Positions 52,624 through 60,427 of a stretch of 64,000 nucleotides of DNA are shown in pieces. Within the stretch, counting starts at the first letter, position 1. The number at the start of each line of letters is the position of its first letter. The DNA is from JANSYA01 sp965243385. GTDB taxonomy: Bacteria; Spirochaetota; Leptospiria; Leptospirales; Leptonemataceae. Made by a program: the position numbers and the translations under genes. The DNA is taken from positions 2,728,001-2,792,000 of the forward strand of contig CBDEUV010000002.1 in the NCBI GenBank assembly GCA_965243385.1, given 5' to 3'. Under the pieces are notes generated by a model, which saw only the letters and a list, made by a program, of their open reading frames with translations, ran no database searches and had not been told where the DNA came from.

Positions 52624-54539
52624 TATTTATAGCTCCGTTGCGTGAGTTTGACTTCCTCGTAGTTCAGCGGCTCTTTGTGCAGCTGAGGCTCGGCGTTATC
52701 GCCTTTGTATTCCCATGCGCCGACGTATGTAAAATTCTCATCGTCGCGTTTCGCTTCGCCTTCCGGCGTTTGGTGCTCTTCGCGGAAGTGTCCGCCGCAA
52801 GATTCTTCGCGATGCAATGCGTCGCGACACATCAGTTCGCCGAATTCCAGGAAGTCGGCGACGCGGCCGGCCTTTTCCAGCTCCTGATTCACCGCCTGGC
52901 CGTTGCCGGGGACTTTCAGGTTCCTCCAGAACTCTTCGCGCAGTTCCGGAATCTTTTTTATGGCTTCCTCCAGACCGGCTTTGTTGCGGGCCATGCCGCA
53001 TTTGTCCCACATGATCTTGCCGAGCTCTTTGTGGAAGGAGTCCGCGCTGCGGCTTCCGTTGATGGTGAGAAATTTGTTCTGACGCTCTTTGACTTCGCCT
53101 TCGGCCGTCTTGAAAGCCGCGTCGTCTACGCCTACTTTGTCGTCCCAGCCAAGCTTCGCCAGATAGTCGCCGATCGTATAGGGCAGTACGAAATAGCCGT
53201 CGGCGAGACCCTGCATGAGCGCGCTCGCGCCCAGTCGGTTCGCGCCGTGGTCGGAGAAATTCGCTTCGCCGATCACGAAGAGGCCGTCCAGATTGCTCAT
53301 CAGGTTGTAGTCGACCCACAGACCGCCCATCGTGTAGTGCACGGCGGGATAGATGCGCATCGGGACTTTGTACGGATCGTCGCCGGTGATGCGTTCATAC
53401 ATCTGGAAGAGGTTGTCGTAGCGATCCGCGACAACTTTTTTGCCGAGGCGTTCGATGGACGCGCCGAAATCGAGATAGACGCCGAGCCCGCCAGGACCCA
53501 CGCCACGGCCTTCGTCGCAAACTTCTTTCGCGTTCCGCGACGCAATGTCGCGGGGAACCAGGTTACCGAAACTCGGATACTTGCGTTCCAGATAATAGTC
53601 GCGGTCGTCTTCGGGGATATCCGAAGGCTTGCGATCGTCGCCCTTTTTCTTCGGCACCCAAACGCGGCCGTCGTTGCGCAGCGATTCGGACATCAAGGTC
53701 AGCTTGGATTGGTAGTCGCCGGAGACCGGAATGCAGGTGGGGTGAATCTGCGTATAGCAGGGATTCGCGAAATAGGCGCCTTTCTTGTGAGCGCGATAAG
53801 CCGCCGTGACATTACAGCCCATGGCGTTGGTCGATAGGAAATAGACGTTGCCGTAACCGCCGGTGGCGAGCACCACCGCGTGGGCGGAGTGCGCGGTCAT
53901 TTCGCCGCTTACGAGATCGCGCACGATGATGCCGCGCGCCTTGCCGTCCTGGACAACCAGTTCCAGCATTTCGGAACGGGTGTGCATCTCGACGCGGCCC
54001 AGGCCGATCTGGCGGCTGAGCGCGGAGTAGGCACCGATCAAAAGCTGCTGGCCGGTCTGTCCGCGAGCGTAAAAGGTCCGCGAAACCTGCGCGCCGCCAA
54101 AGCTGCGATTCGTCAGCATTCCGCCGTAGTCGCGGGCGAAAGGCACGCCCTGAGCGGCGCACTGATCGATAATATTCACGCTGACCTCGGCCAGACGATG
54201 CACGTTGGCTTCGCGCGAACGATAGTCGCCGCCTTTTACGGTGTCGTAAAACAGGCGATAGACGCTGTCGCCGTCGTTTTGATAATTCTTCGCGGCGTTG
54301 ATGCCGCCCTGCGCGGCGATGCTGTGCGCGCGACGCGGGCTGTCCTGAAAGCAAAAGCATTTCACGTTGTAGCCCAGCTCGGCCAGACTCGCCGACGCGG
54401 AAGCGCCCGCCAGGCCCGAGCCGACGACGATCACATCGTACTTCCTTTTATTGGCCGGATTGACCAGCTTCATTTCGAATTTATGTTTTTCCCATTTCTG
54501 GCCCAGCGGACCGGACGGGATTTTTGAATCCAAAGACAT
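52623..54539 (-). CDS. sdhA: Succinate dehydrogenase flavoprotein subunit
   Basis: 638 residues, catalytic subunit of complex II. FAD-binding Rossmann motif VVGSGLAGASASASL (38-52), the flavin-linked His72 in RRAHSIAAQGGIN, then substrate loop and capping domain regions including HPTCIPVSG and HYTMGGLWVDY, with the C-terminal Arg/His-rich part. An insertion-rich capping domain is usual for the type B family. AAGGGG lies about 10 bases upstream of the ATG. Middle gene of sdhC-sdhA-sdhB. Confidence 0.96.
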   Translation of the reverse strand: MSLDSKIPSGPLGQKWEKHKFEMKLVNPANKRKYDVIVVGSGLAGASASASLAELGYNVKCFCFQDSPRRAHSIAAQGGINAAKNYQNDGDSVYRLFYDTVKGGDYRSREANVHRLAEVSVNIIDQCAAQGVPFARDYGGMLTNRSFGGAQVSRTFYARGQTGQQLLIGAYSALSRQIGLGRVEMHTRSEMLELVVQDGKARGIIVRDLVSGEMTAHSAHAVVLATGGYGNVYFLSTNAMGCNVTAAYRAHKKGAYFANPCYTQIHPTCIPVSGDYQSKLTLMSESLRNDGRVWVPKKKGDDRKPSDIPEDDRDYYLERKYPSFGNLVPRDIASRNAKEVCDEGRGVGPGGLGVYLDFGASIERLGKKVVADRYDNLFQMYERITGDDPYKVPMRIYPAVHYTMGGLWVDYNLMSNLDGLFVIGEANFSDHGANRLGASALMQGLADGYFVLPYTIGDYLAKLGWDDKVGVDDAAFKTAEGEVKERQNKFLTINGSRSADSFHKELGKIMWDKCGMARNKAGLEEAIKKIPELREEFWRNLKVPGNGQAVNQELEKAGRVADFLEFGELMCRDALHREESCGGHFREEHQTPEGEAKRDDENFTYVGAWEYKGDNAEPQLHKEPLNYEEVKLTQRSYK

Positions 54540-54581
54540 CTATAGTTCCCCTTTCGTTAGTATTGCAGAATTCGCGCGAAG

Positions 54582-55268
54582 CTATTGCAGGCGAAGCAGA
54601 CCCAGCCACACCGAGACCGGCAGCGAAGAATAGCCGAAGAAGATCAGCACTCCAAAGATGGTTCCAATGCGTTTGAAATTCGCATCGAAGCGCGGGCTGT
54701 TCCAGCCGATGGACTGAAACATACTCGGCAGACCGTGGCTCAAGTGCAGAGCGAGAATCGCCATGGCGATAATATAACCAATGCCGACCGGAACGGCCTG
54801 AAATCCAATGATCATCATGCTATAAACATCGTGGCGTCCAAGCTCGTCGTGCATATTCGCATACGCTGGATTCACCAGATGGATCGTAAAGTGCGCGAGA
54901 TGAAACAAAATAAAAGCGAGCACCAGCATTCCAGTCCAGATCATGGTGCGCGAAGCGAAGGAAGCCTGGACAGTGTTATTATACTGGTATGCGACGCCGC
55001 CGCGAGCGCGTTTATTTTCCAGGCTCAGATTGATGGCGAGTCCCACGTGCACCACGAACGTCAAAAGCAGGCCGGAACGCGCTCCCCAGAGCAGCGCCGG
55101 GTTTGATTTTAGCGCGAAGGCGTAGCTGTTGATCGCGTCAGGCCCGGCGAACATGAGAAAGTGACCGGCAAGATGAACGATCGTAAAGAGAATCAAACCG
55201 ACGCCGGTTAAGGCCATCACGGCCTTACGGCCCACGGATGAGCCGAATATCTTTTGCGGGAGAATCAT
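54582..55268 (-). CDS. sdhC: Succinate dehydrogenase cytochrome b subunit
   Basis: 228 residues, five transmembrane helices, di-heme type membrane anchor typical of SdhC from the B/D type (one subunit, no SdhD). His32 and His36 in IVHLAGHFLM, further His in TFVVHVGLA, FHLAHFTIHLV and LALHLSHGLPSMFQSIG are candidate heme ligands. AAGGAG lies 9 bases before the ATG. First gene of the operon; no clear promoter can be pointed to in the 207 bases upstream. Confidence 0.94.
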   Translation of the reverse strand: MILPQKIFGSSVGRKAVMALTGVGLILFTIVHLAGHFLMFAGPDAINSYAFALKSNPALLWGARSGLLLTFVVHVGLAINLSLENKRARGGVAYQYNNTVQASFASRTMIWTGMLVLAFILFHLAHFTIHLVNPAYANMHDELGRHDVYSMMIIGFQAVPVGIGYIIAMAILALHLSHGLPSMFQSIGWNSPRFDANFKRIGTIFGVLIFFGYSSLPVSVWLGLLRLQ

Positions 55269-55475
55269 GGTGGTGGTAGGCTCCTTATAAGTCCCTGTTG
55301 TATGAAAGCGGGCGGCCGAACAAGATTTCAGTCGGCGAAGGCCCGGACCTTATTAAGGAAAATCCCGCCGCGATTCGCGTAAAGGAAATTTCGACTTTCA
55401 GCTGATTTGAAGCCAAATTCGAGCGATATGCTCGAATCAGCGCGCACCGGATAGCGCCTGAGGTTGTTTGGGAAC

Positions 55476-56351
55476 TTATTCGAAATCGAAAACCTGTCGC
55501 ATGACAGCAAGCATACGATCCGCCTCGGCCTGTGCGGCTGCAATCACGCCTTCACGATCCTGCCCGCCGTACAACAGGGCGCGACCCGCGTTGATCAGCA
55601 CATCGGGGCCCGCCGCGCGCAGCGCGCCTTCCAGATCCCCGCCCTGCGCTCCCACGCCCGGTATTAAAAACGGAACGTCCGGGGCTGCGGCTCGAATGCG
55701 TTCAATGGAGGAGCCGTCCCGGGTGGCGCCCACAACCAGCCACAGATTGCCGCTTTCCGCGTTCATCTTTTGCGCAGCGCGGGCCACACGCATATAGAGC
55801 GGGGGTTCGCCCGCGCTTTGAAACTCCGGCGCACCGGCATTTGAGGTATGGCATAGCGCGATGACCGCGCGATCCGGATAGGCCGTGAAGGGTTCGAGCG
55901 TATCCATACCCATATACGGGCTGAGCGTGATCGCATCGCAATCGTACGCTTCGAAGAAGGCTTGCGCGTACCGGCCGGCGGTATTGCCGATATCGCCTCG
56001 TTTGGCATCCGCGACGATCAAGGCGCCCGGCGCCTTTTCGCGAATCAATCTCAATACGTCGTCGAAGAGCGCCATGCCTTCCGGACCCAGGCATTCGTAA
56101 AACGCCAGATTGGGTTTGTAGGCCACAGCAGCGGCCGCAGTCGCTTCAACGATATCGCATAGAAAGTCAAAGATGATCTGGCGCGGAGATTTCAGTGCGC
56201 CGGCGGTTCCGTGATATGCACCCGGAATCTTTTCGGGATCCGGGTCGAGGCCCACGCAGAGCACACTGCGTTTTTCCCGGCGCTGTGCTTCGAAGCGGGC
56301 GCGAAAGCTATTCGGACCGGAAGCAGAGTCGGGGGAAGGATTCGCTGACAT
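55476..56351 (-). CDS. pyrF: Orotidine-5'-phosphate decarboxylase (type 2)
   Basis: 291 residues, last step of UMP synthesis. CVGLDPDPEKIP, AYKPNLAFYECLGPEGM, IVADAKRGDIGNTA (catalytic Lys/Asp pair), DAITLSPYMGMDTLEPF and FLIPGVGAQGGDL are the hallmarks of the longer PyrF type 2 family. ATG 56351 has a poor ribosome site, and the frame is open further upstream, but that part is antisense to the neighbouring hydrolase gene. pyrC is at 42397. Confidence 0.93.
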   Translation of the reverse strand: MSANPSPDSASGPNSFRARFEAQRREKRSVLCVGLDPDPEKIPGAYHGTAGALKSPRQIIFDFLCDIVEATAAAAVAYKPNLAFYECLGPEGMALFDDVLRLIREKAPGALIVADAKRGDIGNTAGRYAQAFFEAYDCDAITLSPYMGMDTLEPFTAYPDRAVIALCHTSNAGAPEFQSAGEPPLYMRVARAAQKMNAESGNLWLVVGATRDGSSIERIRAAAPDVPFLIPGVGAQGGDLEGALRAAGPDVLINAGRALLYGGQDREGVIAAAQAEADRMLAVMRQVFDFE

Positions 56352-56408
56352 CACCGGAGAGCAGACCGCACAGCGACGCGCTTGATCAAGGACTTTCGCG
56401 AAAATTGC

Positions 56409-57428
56409 ATGACAGATCCCGGGAACTCGTGGCCCTCTCGTGGCATGCAAATCGTTCGCTGGCTGTTGGCTCTGGAGATCATTCTCATCATCCTTATGGG
56501 ACCGCTGGTCTTCTGCGATCCCGAAAACCGGAGCGCGGCCGCAGCCCGCCGCGACGCGCCCGGACGTTTTATGCGCCTCAGTGACGGGGTGACGCACTTC
56601 GAACTGAGCCTGCCGCCGGCTGGATCCGCGGCGACAGAGGGCGCGAAAAACGCGAAGGCGAGCGACGCCCCACTGGTCGTGCTGGTGCCGGGCCTGGCCA
56701 CGCCTTATTTCGTATGGGATCGCACGCGCGAAGATCTGCTCGCCGCGGGCTTTCGCGTACTGCGCTACGATATTTACGGCCGGGGATACTCCGATCGACC
56801 GGCGGAAGTCGTGCACGACGTGGAGCTCTACGATCGACAGCTGCTGGAGTTATTGCGCGGCCTGGGCCTGACGAAACCCGTGCACGTCATCGGCCTGTCG
56901 ATGGGCGGCGTGATTTCGATTCACTTCGCGGACCGCCACCCCGAGTTACTGCGCAGCCTGACGCTGCTCGCGCCGGCCGGCTTCCCGCTGGAAATTCCCG
57001 CGATCGCGCGTTTCGCACGGCTGCCGCTGGTCGGTGATTATTTTATCCACGCTTTCGGCCACGACCAGTTCATGCGAAGACTCGGCCGCAATATGTACGA
57101 CCAGTCGCTCTTGCCCGAATACAAGCGCGAATTTCTGCCGCAGATGGAAATCACCGGAACGAAAGCGGCGCTGTTGTCATCGCTTCGCAATATGCCGCTC
57201 GGCGAATCGCGCCCGGTCTACGAACGCGTCGCGGGTCGTAAAACCCTGGCCATGCAAATCTTCTGGGGCGTCGAAGACCGCGTGATCCCCTACTCGGTCG
57301 GCGAAGCCATGCGATCGGCGCTGCCGGGAGTGCCGTTTCATCGCGTGGAAAACGCCGGCCACATCCTGCACTGGGAGCGACCGGCGACCGTGCGGCGAAA
57401 ACTACTCGATTTCCTGAAAGATCATTGA
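56409..57428 (+). CDS. Alpha/beta-hydrolase with N-terminal membrane anchor
   Basis: 339 residues from ATG 56409; ATG 56445 would still keep the membrane helix, while TTG 56382 is weaker. A hydrophobic helix (IVRWLLALEIILIILMGPLV) anchors it. The hydrolase domain has LVPGLATPYFVWD, YDIYGRGYSDRP, nucleophile Ser in VIGLSMGGVISI and His in NAGHILHWE. Substrate unknown. Divergent from pyrF. Confidence 0.88.
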   Translation: MTDPGNSWPSRGMQIVRWLLALEIILIILMGPLVFCDPENRSAAAARRDAPGRFMRLSDGVTHFELSLPPAGSAATEGAKNAKASDAPLVVLVPGLATPYFVWDRTREDLLAAGFRVLRYDIYGRGYSDRPAEVVHDVELYDRQLLELLRGLGLTKPVHVIGLSMGGVISIHFADRHPELLRSLTLLAPAGFPLEIPAIARFARLPLVGDYFIHAFGHDQFMRRLGRNMYDQSLLPEYKREFLPQMEITGTKAALLSSLRNMPLGESRPVYERVAGRKTLAMQIFWGVEDRVIPYSVGEAMRSALPGVPFHRVENAGHILHWERPATVRRKLLDFLKDH

Positions 57429-57432
57429 CGGC

Positions 57433-57448
57433 CCCCGCGAAAGCGGGG
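57433..57448 (+). terminator. GNRA-loop hairpin after the hydrolase gene
   Basis: CCCCGC (57433-57438) pairs with GCGGGG (57443-57448) around GAAA, 4 bases past the stop codon. Stable but without T-run. Confidence 0.4.
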
Positions 57449-57458
57449 AAGCCAATGC

Positions 57459-57797
57459 ATGGCACCGACTCCCCCCGTTCCGTCCGACGAACTGTTGATC
57501 TATACGGCGGTCAACGACGAGGATCTCGCGCAGGAAATCCTGGTCGACCTGGTCAGCGACGGCCTGATTCTCAGCGGCAACTACTATCCGGTGAAAACGA
57601 TCTTCATCTGGGAAGGCCAGGTGCATATCGACGAAGAGTTCAAGCTTATGATGAAGGCCCGCGACGGCTTCTACTCGGATATCGAAAAGTATCTGATGGA
57701 AAATCACCCGTATCGGGCGCCGGAGATCATTCGCGTGCCCGCAAGCTTCGGCAGCCCCGAATTTAAGAAGCACATCACCGCGCATAAGAAGATGTGA
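57459..57797 (+). CDS. cutA: CutA-family divalent-ion tolerance protein
   Basis: 112 residues, trimeric ferredoxin-like fold. LLIYTAVNDEDLAQEILVDLVSDGLILSGNYYPVKTIFIWEG matches the CutA N-terminal half, and the C-terminal HPYRAPEIIRVPASFGSPEF matches HPYExPEI. The usual conserved Cys of CutA is replaced by Ser/Gly, so its reported copper binding may be absent. Starts about 30 bases after the hydrolase, separated by a GNRA hairpin. Function of CutA in bacteria is debated. Confidence 0.82.
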   Translation: MAPTPPVPSDELLIYTAVNDEDLAQEILVDLVSDGLILSGNYYPVKTIFIWEGQVHIDEEFKLMMKARDGFYSDIEKYLMENHPYRAPEIIRVPASFGSPEFKKHITAHKKM

Positions 57798-57996
57798 CGC
57801 CTTCGCGGCGGACCGCGCTCGCCGGCCTTCCTGCGAAGGACGCAGCCACCCCTCGCCGAACCGGGCACAATTCTCAATGCACGCGCGATATCGTTTCATA
57901 TTGTGAAACTATCGCCACGAATCAGGGCCGTCGCGCCGGAACGCGCTCAATAGAACTTGTCGCTGACTGAAACCGCCTGAGTCTTAAGCGGATCCC

Positions 57997-59040
57997 ATGG
58001 CGTCCCCCGGCACGATTCGCTTCACCATTGAATATCGAGACATCACCGAATGCCCGGCGGATGTGGCCGTATTGAAATTCGCCCGCCAGTTTCACGGGGC
58101 CGATCGCACAGTGAAGGAAGCGCTCGTCCATACCGGCATCACCGAAAAGCAGCTGCAGCCGGCAGAGGGTGAATACGTACTTGTGCCGACCCGTCAGGGA
58201 ATTCGCGCAAAGGAGGCGCTCTTCCTCGGCACAGTTCGCATAGGAGAGTTTCAGTATCGCTCTATTCGCGAATTCGCTGCCCGCAGCCTGGCAATCTTAA
58301 AAGAAAAAACACCGCGAGCGAATACTATTGCGATGAGCATTCACGGCGTCGGACGGGGTCTGGACGAAGCGGAATGCGCGCTGGCGCAACTGCGAGGGAT
58401 TCTGCTGGCAATCAAATTGAATACCATCCCCGCCGGCCTGGAAAATATCGTCATATGCGAAAACAATAGAAAGAGAACTCTGCGTATTCAAGATCGACTG
58501 GCGAAGTTTCTGACCCGCGAAGGCTTCGCGACGCAACAAAACGATGCTGGCCACTGGGGGCTGTCGATTGAGAGACCGTCAAAGGCCGGGGCTTCTCACG
58601 AGGAACGGCTGTCTTTCATCCAGCAACAGGACACTGAAGAAAAACCGCACGCGTTCATCGCCATGCCCTTTCGTGCGGAGCTGGACGATATATTCTTTTA
58701 CGGAATTCAGAATCCGGTGCATCGCAACGGTCTCCTGTGCGAACGAGTCGATCAGAGCGCGTTCACAGGCGACGTTCTGGGACACATCCGCACGCGCATT
58801 GAAAAAGCGAAAGTACTGATCGCCGAGCTGAGCGATGCCAGCCCGAACGTCTATCTGGAAGTCGGCTACGCCTGGGGACGCGGCGTGCCCACAATCCTGC
58901 TAACGAAAGATGAAGCGGCTCTGAAATTCGACGTGCGCAATCAGCGCTGCCTGGTGTACCGGCGGATTCAGGATCTGGAAGAAATTCTGGGACGCGAACT
59001 GGAAAGCCTCCAGCGCAGCGGGCTCTATAGTCTCTCCTGA
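57997..59040 (+). CDS. Macro-like domain fused to TIR/deoxyribosyltransferase-like domain
   Basis: 347 residues. Residues about 1-180 look macro-like: a strand followed by AMSIHGVGRGLDEAECALAQLRGILLAI (112-139), then ENIVICENNRKR. Residues about 216-335 are in the nucleoside-2-deoxyribosyltransferase/TIR superfamily: HAFIAMPF (218-225), GLLCERVDQSAFTGDVL, VLIAELSDASPNVYLEVGYAWG with Glu288, and VPTILLTKDEA. Both halves bind nucleotides or NAD-like ligands in other proteins, suggesting a sensor-effector pair. No partner gene is obvious. No signal peptide. The fold calls are by eye. Confidence 0.6.
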   Translation: MASPGTIRFTIEYRDITECPADVAVLKFARQFHGADRTVKEALVHTGITEKQLQPAEGEYVLVPTRQGIRAKEALFLGTVRIGEFQYRSIREFAARSLAILKEKTPRANTIAMSIHGVGRGLDEAECALAQLRGILLAIKLNTIPAGLENIVICENNRKRTLRIQDRLAKFLTREGFATQQNDAGHWGLSIERPSKAGASHEERLSFIQQQDTEEKPHAFIAMPFRAELDDIFFYGIQNPVHRNGLLCERVDQSAFTGDVLGHIRTRIEKAKVLIAELSDASPNVYLEVGYAWGRGVPTILLTKDEAALKFDVRNQRCLVYRRIQDLEEILGRELESLQRSGLYSLS

Positions 59041-59066
59041 AATCCGGAGAAATTCGAATTTACATA

Positions 59067-60410
59067 ATGAATGCCCGGGCTTCTAATGAGTCGCTCATGG
59101 TCCGCCAGTCACAGCTTTCGCCGTATTTCCTGATCGCGTGTCTGCTCATGCAGTCGCTGACAGCGTGCATGATCGGTCATCCGCTCACGGGCCTCCTGCC
59201 CGGCTCTTCCGATGACGGCGAATCGAACGATCTGCTCGCCCTGGGTGCGCTTGCCGGCCTCGCCGGCGCGATCGGCGGCACTGTTATCCTGCCGGGCACC
59301 CGCACGCCGATGTACGTTGACGTCTCCGCCGGCCAGACCACCGGTTCAGGCAATAGCCCCTCGGCCGCCGTCGATCTGGCGAGCCAGAAGCTCGTCTTTG
59401 TCACCTCGGGACACCTCAGCGGAAGGCCGGCGCTGTTTCGCTGCAACCTGGACGGATCGGCCTGTGTTTTCACGGATATATCCGCCGGACAGGGCAATTC
59501 ATCCGGACAGGATCCGTCGCTGGTAATCGATTCGGCGAACGCGAAGATTCTGGCGTTGACCCAGAACGGAAATATCGCCGACGGTCTGTCCCTCTTTCGT
59601 TGCAATCTCGACGGATCAGGCTGCGCGCATACCGATATCTCCACCGCCACCGGTCAGGGTGCGACCTCCGGAAAGACGCCTTCAGCCGTTATCGATACGA
59701 TCAACAATCGCCTGCTGGTAGCCGCCGAAAACGCGGCGAACGGCGACCGCCCTTCGCTCTATCGCTGCAACCTCGACGGGACGGGTTGCACCCATACCGA
59801 TATCTCAGCGGGACAGGGGGCGAATTCCGGGGGCTTTACCGAAGCGCGCATCGACTTCGTGAATCAAAAGCTGCTGGTGGTAACTCAAGACGGCTCGAAT
59901 AGCAACCGGCCTTCGCTCTTTCGCTGTAATCTGGACGGCACCGCCTGCACGCACGCCGATCTATCGGCCGGCCAGGGGACGAACCCGGCCCAGCGTCCGG
60001 ATCCCGTAATCGACACGCTGAACTCGAAGCTGCTCGTATTCGGCCGCAATTCGAATACGGGCAACGCGCTTTCGATGTATCGCTGCGATCTCGACGGAGC
60101 GAATTGCACGCATACGGATATTTCAACCGTCGCCGGCCAGGGCGGGAATGCAGTGGCGGTTCCCTCCGCCGTAATCGACTCAGTTGGAAATAAAGTCCTG
60201 ATCGCGGTTCGCGGTCCGGACTTCAATCGCCCGGCTCTCTTTCGCTGTGATCTCGACGGAACCAATTGTACGTTCACCGACATCTCGGACGGCCAGGGCG
60301 CGAATTCCGGACGCTCTCCCTCGGCGGTGATCGATACGCTTAACAGCACGCTACTGGTAGTTACCGAAAACGGGGCCAACGGCGATCGGCCGGCGCTGTT
60401 TATTCAGTGA
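59067..60410 (+). CDS. Lipoprotein with seven Cys-paired propeller-like repeats
   Basis: 447 residues. Signal peptide ends MQSLTAC, so Cys34 is probably lipidated. After a Gly/Leu-rich linker come seven repeats of about 52 residues, each reading like TDISAGQGANSG, SAVIDTLNSKLLVV, NGDRPxLFRCNLDGTxC. Six repeats carry a Cys pair (RCNLDGxxC), most likely a within-blade disulfide, and the seventh stops before its Cys. Seven blades would close one propeller. No known enzyme motif. Start ATG 59067 is assumed; ATG 59097 would also leave a signal peptide. Confidence 0.8.
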   Translation: MNARASNESLMVRQSQLSPYFLIACLLMQSLTACMIGHPLTGLLPGSSDDGESNDLLALGALAGLAGAIGGTVILPGTRTPMYVDVSAGQTTGSGNSPSAAVDLASQKLVFVTSGHLSGRPALFRCNLDGSACVFTDISAGQGNSSGQDPSLVIDSANAKILALTQNGNIADGLSLFRCNLDGSGCAHTDISTATGQGATSGKTPSAVIDTINNRLLVAAENAANGDRPSLYRCNLDGTGCTHTDISAGQGANSGGFTEARIDFVNQKLLVVTQDGSNSNRPSLFRCNLDGTACTHADLSAGQGTNPAQRPDPVIDTLNSKLLVFGRNSNTGNALSMYRCDLDGANCTHTDISTVAGQGGNAVAVPSAVIDSVGNKVLIAVRGPDFNRPALFRCDLDGTNCTFTDISDGQGANSGRSPSAVIDTLNSTLLVVTENGANGDRPALFIQ

Positions 60411-60427
60411 GCCGCGGTGATCGACGA

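Noticed and set aside
52638..53837. 399-codon plus-strand frame opposite sdhA
   Set aside because: Antisense to a full-length SdhA with all motifs; the translated sequence has no family features.
55328..55543. 71-codon minus-strand frame overlapping the end of pyrF
   Set aside because: Overlaps a firm gene, no ribosome site; sequence shows no domain.
56352..56816. 155-codon upstream extension of the pyrF frame
   Set aside because: It is antisense to the alpha/beta-hydrolase gene; PyrF homology starts just after ATG 56351.
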